Positions 6,701 to 8,093 of a stretch of 8,093 bases of DNA are shown in pieces. Source of the DNA: an uncultured Oscillospiraceae bacterium (lineage in GTDB: Bacteria; Bacillota; Clostridia; Oscillospirales; Oscillospiraceae). The position numbers and the translations under genes are program-made. The stretch's first letter is position 1. The number at the start of each line of letters is the position of its first letter. Below the pieces are notes generated by a model, which was not told the origin of the DNA, searched no databases, and saw only the letters and a program-made list of their open reading frames with translations. The stretch spans positions 1-8,093 of the forward strand of contig CAKTKV010000071.1 of assembly GCA_934572355.1 (NCBI GenBank), given 5' to 3'.

Positions 6701-6736
6701 AAAAGTCCACCGCGTCAGGTTCGACGCGGTGGGCTT
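6701..6736 (-). terminator. Intrinsic terminator of the lysR gene
   Basis: CCACCGCGTC (6707-6716) pairs perfectly with GACGCGGTGG (6723-6732) around a six-base loop, giving a 10-bp GC-rich stem. On the minus strand it lies just past the lysR stop (6742-6744) and is followed, after two bases, by TTTT (6704-6701). It separates lysR from the HAD-plsY promoter. Confidence 0.87.
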
Positions 6737-6741
6737 GTTCG

Positions 6742-7713
6742 TTATTCTTCGGCTTTCTCCGGTTCTTTTCCGCTGCAGTAGTCGTCAAAGAACCTGCGGA
6801 AAATGTCCAGCAGCTCCTTGTTCTTGCCGTGCAGCCCCGTCTCTTTATTATAGTAAGCGCAGACATCGTCGATATCCGGCAGATAGGGCAGCGGGAAAAT
6901 GTCGATGTTCTTGAGGTAATCCGCCTGAAGCTCGGGGGCAAGCATGTCCCAGAAGATGCGCGCATAGACGAGCACGCCGAGCCCGGAGTTTGCAAGCTGG
7001 AAAGCGTTCTCGACATTCGTCAGCTCGCACACAAAGCATGGGTTTATATCATAATACTTGAGGTAGCTGTTGAGCGCTCTGCCGCCGGAGGACTGGCGCG
7101 GTATCTTTATAAACGGCGCTTTCTCGAACCACGTAAGATCCGCGCACTCTGAAAAGCGCGCCTTTATCTCGTCGTACTGATCCCCGGCAAGCTCGTGCAT
7201 TATCTGCTTCGGCACGACCAGCACCTGTTCCTTCTTGCAGAGGGTCACGGTGTCATAGTTATCGGGCGCGCCGTTTATCGAGCCGATGACGAGGTCGACC
7301 CCGTCGTATATGATCGACTTGTGCAGCACCTCCGGCGACTCCTCGCTGACCTTGACATAGGTATCCGGGTGCTCCTTGAGGTATTCCGGCAGGACATACG
7401 GCAGGATCGCGCGGGCGATGGTGTGCTCAATGCCGACATGGATGAAATGCGAGCCGCTGAAGCTGTGGCTGGAGCTCTCCTCATACTGCTGCTTGAGCTG
7501 GAGGATCTCCTTTGCGGTCTGCAAAAACTGCTTCCCGTCCGGCGTGAGGCTGAGCGGACGGCTGCGCACGAACAGCGTCGTCCCCAGTTCCTCCTCCAGC
7601 TTCGCTATCTGCTTGGACAGCGACTGCTGCGAAATGAACAGATGTTTCGCGGCTGTAGAAAAGCTCTTCTCGTCGGCCACGGCGGTAAAACTTTTCAGCA
7701 ATGAAAAATCCAT
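6742..7713 (-). CDS. LysR-family transcriptional regulator (full length)
   Basis: A 323-residue LysR-type regulator, typically a tetrameric DNA-binding protein that responds to a small metabolite. The N-terminal winged helix is clear: FTAVADEKSFSTAAKHLFIS (9-28), the recognition region QQSLSKQIAKLEEELG (29-44) and the wing with LFVRSRPLSLTPDG (47-60). A linker helix follows to about residue 80, then the effector-binding domain from about residue 92 to 305, including VDLVIGS and the LANSGLGVLVY segment typical of the family. The frame stays open upstream to an ATG at 7788, but the family N-terminus begins at MDFSLLKSF and the predicted transcription start is near 7791, so I place the start at 7713. 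The ribosome binding site is poor: GGAG lies 12 bases away. A divergent gene for a secreted protein begins at 8043; LysR genes often control such a divergent neighbour and repress themselves. The ligand is unknown. Confidence 0.93.
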   Translation of the reverse strand: MDFSLLKSFTAVADEKSFSTAAKHLFISQQSLSKQIAKLEEELGTTLFVRSRPLSLTPDGKQFLQTAKEILQLKQQYEESSSHSFSGSHFIHVGIEHTIARAILPYVLPEYLKEHPDTYVKVSEESPEVLHKSIIYDGVDLVIGSINGAPDNYDTVTLCKKEQVLVVPKQIMHELAGDQYDEIKARFSECADLTWFEKAPFIKIPRQSSGGRALNSYLKYYDINPCFVCELTNVENAFQLANSGLGVLVYARIFWDMLAPELQADYLKNIDIFPLPYLPDIDDVCAYYNKETGLHGKNKELLDIFRRFFDDYCSGKEPEKAEE

Positions 7714-7739
7714 TATAAATAAACGCTCCGCTTTTTCAT

Positions 7740-7791
7740 TGTATGGGGTCCAAACAGGTGAAAAATGCGCCTGCCGTTTTACCCGCATACA
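7740..7791 (-). promoter_or_regulatory. Possible 5'-terminal stem in the lysR leader
   Basis: On the plus strand TGTATG (7740-7745) pairs with CATACA (7786-7791) and GGG (7746-7748) with CCC (7782-7784), with one bulged base at 7785. In the minus-strand transcript this is a 9-bp stem starting at the predicted first base (about 7791) and enclosing most of the leader. Its effect is unknown. Confidence 0.45.
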
Positions 7792-7797
7792 TTTTGG

Positions 7798-7826
7798 AGT
7801 ATAGCACCTTGTCTTATCACTGTCAA
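7798..7826 (-). promoter_or_regulatory. Promoter of lysR
   Basis: On the minus strand a perfect TTGACA (7826-7821) is followed after 17 bases by TATACT (7803-7798), five of six to consensus. The start is predicted near 7791, leaving a leader of about 78 nt. The -35 box lies inside an inverted repeat (7820-7839). Confidence 0.85.
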
Positions 7827-7839
7827 AGCTTTTTAACAG
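7820..7839. promoter_or_regulatory. Inverted repeat over the lysR -35 box (candidate autoregulatory operator)
   Basis: CTGTCAAA (7820-7827) and TTTAACAG (7832-7839) are inverted copies matching at seven of eight positions, separated by GCTT. The left arm contains the lysR -35 element. The position suits repression by LysR itself; no binding evidence exists here. Confidence 0.5.
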
Positions 7840-7920
7840 GCAGTCTTGTTTTGATTTTCACATTATATTATATGCACAAAGCGGCAGGACTTTAGGGCTC
7901 GTTTATGGGTCAATACGGGA

Positions 7921-7938
7921 AAGTGTAAATTTACTCTT
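7921..7938. promoter_or_regulatory. Palindrome touching the -35 box of the plus-strand promoter (candidate operator)
   Basis: The perfect palindrome GTAAATTTAC (7925-7934) extends, after one mismatched pair, to AAG (7921-7923) and CTT (7936-7938), so eight of nine paired positions match. Its right end overlaps the first two bases of the TTGCAA -35 element. It is a plausible regulator site for the partial gene at 8043; which protein binds is unknown. Confidence 0.45.
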
Positions 7939-7965
7939 GCAAAATTAAACTTTCGGTTGTATTAT
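7937..7965 (+). promoter_or_regulatory. Promoter of the gene at 8043
   Basis: TTGCAA (7937-7942) and TATTAT (7960-7965) are 17 bases apart, matching consensus at four and five of six positions. The start is predicted near 7972, giving a leader of about 70 nt. Confidence 0.75.
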
Positions 7966-7970
7966 AAATG

Positions 7971-8020
7971 CAGAAAGGGAGTAATCCAAAAATCTGACCA
8001 AAATCGCAGCTCCCTTTTTG
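7971..8020 (+). promoter_or_regulatory. Leader stem-loop with terminal T-run (possible attenuator or 5' stabiliser)
   Basis: AAAGGGAG (7974-7981) pairs perfectly with CTCCCTTT (8010-8017). The stem extends outward by one G-U and two standard pairs to 7971 and 8020, giving 11 pairs around a 28-base loop. It begins at about the predicted first base of the mRNA, and its right arm ends in TTTTT (8015-8019). The Shine-Dalgarno (8030-8035) lies just outside. It could terminate early transcripts, protect the 5' end, or move between alternative folds. Confidence 0.5.
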
Positions 8021-8042
8021 TTGATTTTTAGGAGGTACCAGT

Positions 8043-8093
8043 ATGAAAAAAGTTATTGCACTTTTGCTTGCACTTGTTATGGTATTCGCGCTG
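8043..8093 (+). CDS. Start of an exported protein gene (signal peptide only; runs off the window)
   Basis: Only 17 codons are present: MKKVIALLLALVMVFAL, two basic residues followed by a hydrophobic core, the beginning of a Sec signal peptide. In Clostridia such starts often continue into a lipobox and a substrate-binding lipoprotein, but the cleavage region is beyond the window, so the class is a guess. AGGAGG (8030-8035) lies seven bases before the ATG. It is divergent from the LysR regulator and has its own promoter and structured leader, so it is a likely regulatory target. Confidence 0.8.
   Translation, partial: MKKVIALLLALVMVFAL

Noticed and set aside
7714..7788. A 25-residue N-terminal extension of LysR starting at 7788
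   Set aside because: The LysR family starts at MDFSLLKSF, and the predicted transcription start near 7791 leaves no room for a ribosome binding site before 7788.
7195..7804. Plus-strand open frames of 142 and 169 codons opposite lysR
   Set aside because: They mirror the LysR coding sequence and have no start signals or family features.
7861..7874. Two overlapping minus-strand TATAAT hexamers as a second lysR promoter
   Set aside because: No acceptable -35 lies 16-18 bases upstream of either, and a much better promoter exists at 7798-7826.

Overview
The window is bacterial chromosome. GC-rich coding sequence with frequent ATA codons, strong AGGAGG ribosome binding sites, tight gene packing and monoderm-style lipoprotein signals suggest a Firmicute of the class Clostridia. 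A gut Oscillospiraceae-like organism is my best guess, which is inference because there is no rRNA or other marker here. I see no phage, IS element, CRISPR array, tRNA or rRNA gene.

Layout. (1) Positions 1-4236, plus strand: the 3' part of secA (preprotein translocase ATPase), then pgeF/yfiH (laccase-domain enzyme), then an oligopeptide-type ABC transporter substrate-binding lipoprotein without permease genes. Spacing is short (47 and 10 nt) and no terminator is visible between them, so they probably form one operon. A hairpin sits just before the pgeF ribosome binding site. (2) Positions 4237-4455: a non-coding stretch of overlapping inverted repeats that looks like an interspersed intergenic repeat. 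(3) Positions 4456-5113, plus strand: cdd (cytidine deaminase), followed one base later by a 91-residue protein that is only the DNA-binding half of a LysR regulator. (4) Positions 5084-5120: a perfect 16-bp hairpin flanked by A and T runs, acting as a shared terminator for converging transcripts and overlapping the last codons of the short regulator. (5) Positions 5135-6616, minus strand: a Cof-type HAD phosphatase followed by a PlsY-family acyltransferase, driven by a clear promoter at 6646-6674. (6) Positions 6742-8093: a full-length LysR regulator on the minus strand, divergent from a plus-strand gene that begins with a signal peptide and runs off the window. The 329-nt gap between them carries a good promoter for each direction, an inverted repeat over each -35 box, and a possible stem at the predicted 5' end of each mRNA.

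How the genes may work together. The secA operon serves secretion and cell-envelope housekeeping plus solute capture. cdd salvages pyrimidines and may be co-made with a tiny DNA-binding protein. The HAD-PlsY pair points to phospholipid or phosphate-ester metabolism, but this PlsY lacks the arginine expected in motif 1. The LysR/secreted-protein pair looks like a regulator controlling a divergently transcribed exported, possibly substrate-binding, protein.

Most of the window is ordinary. The items most worth following are the HTH-only LysR protein coupled to cdd, the PlsY paralogue with an altered active-site motif, the nested inverted-repeat element at 4243-4372, and the paired operator and leader structures at 7740-8020. 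I do not see a convincing new multi-gene system.
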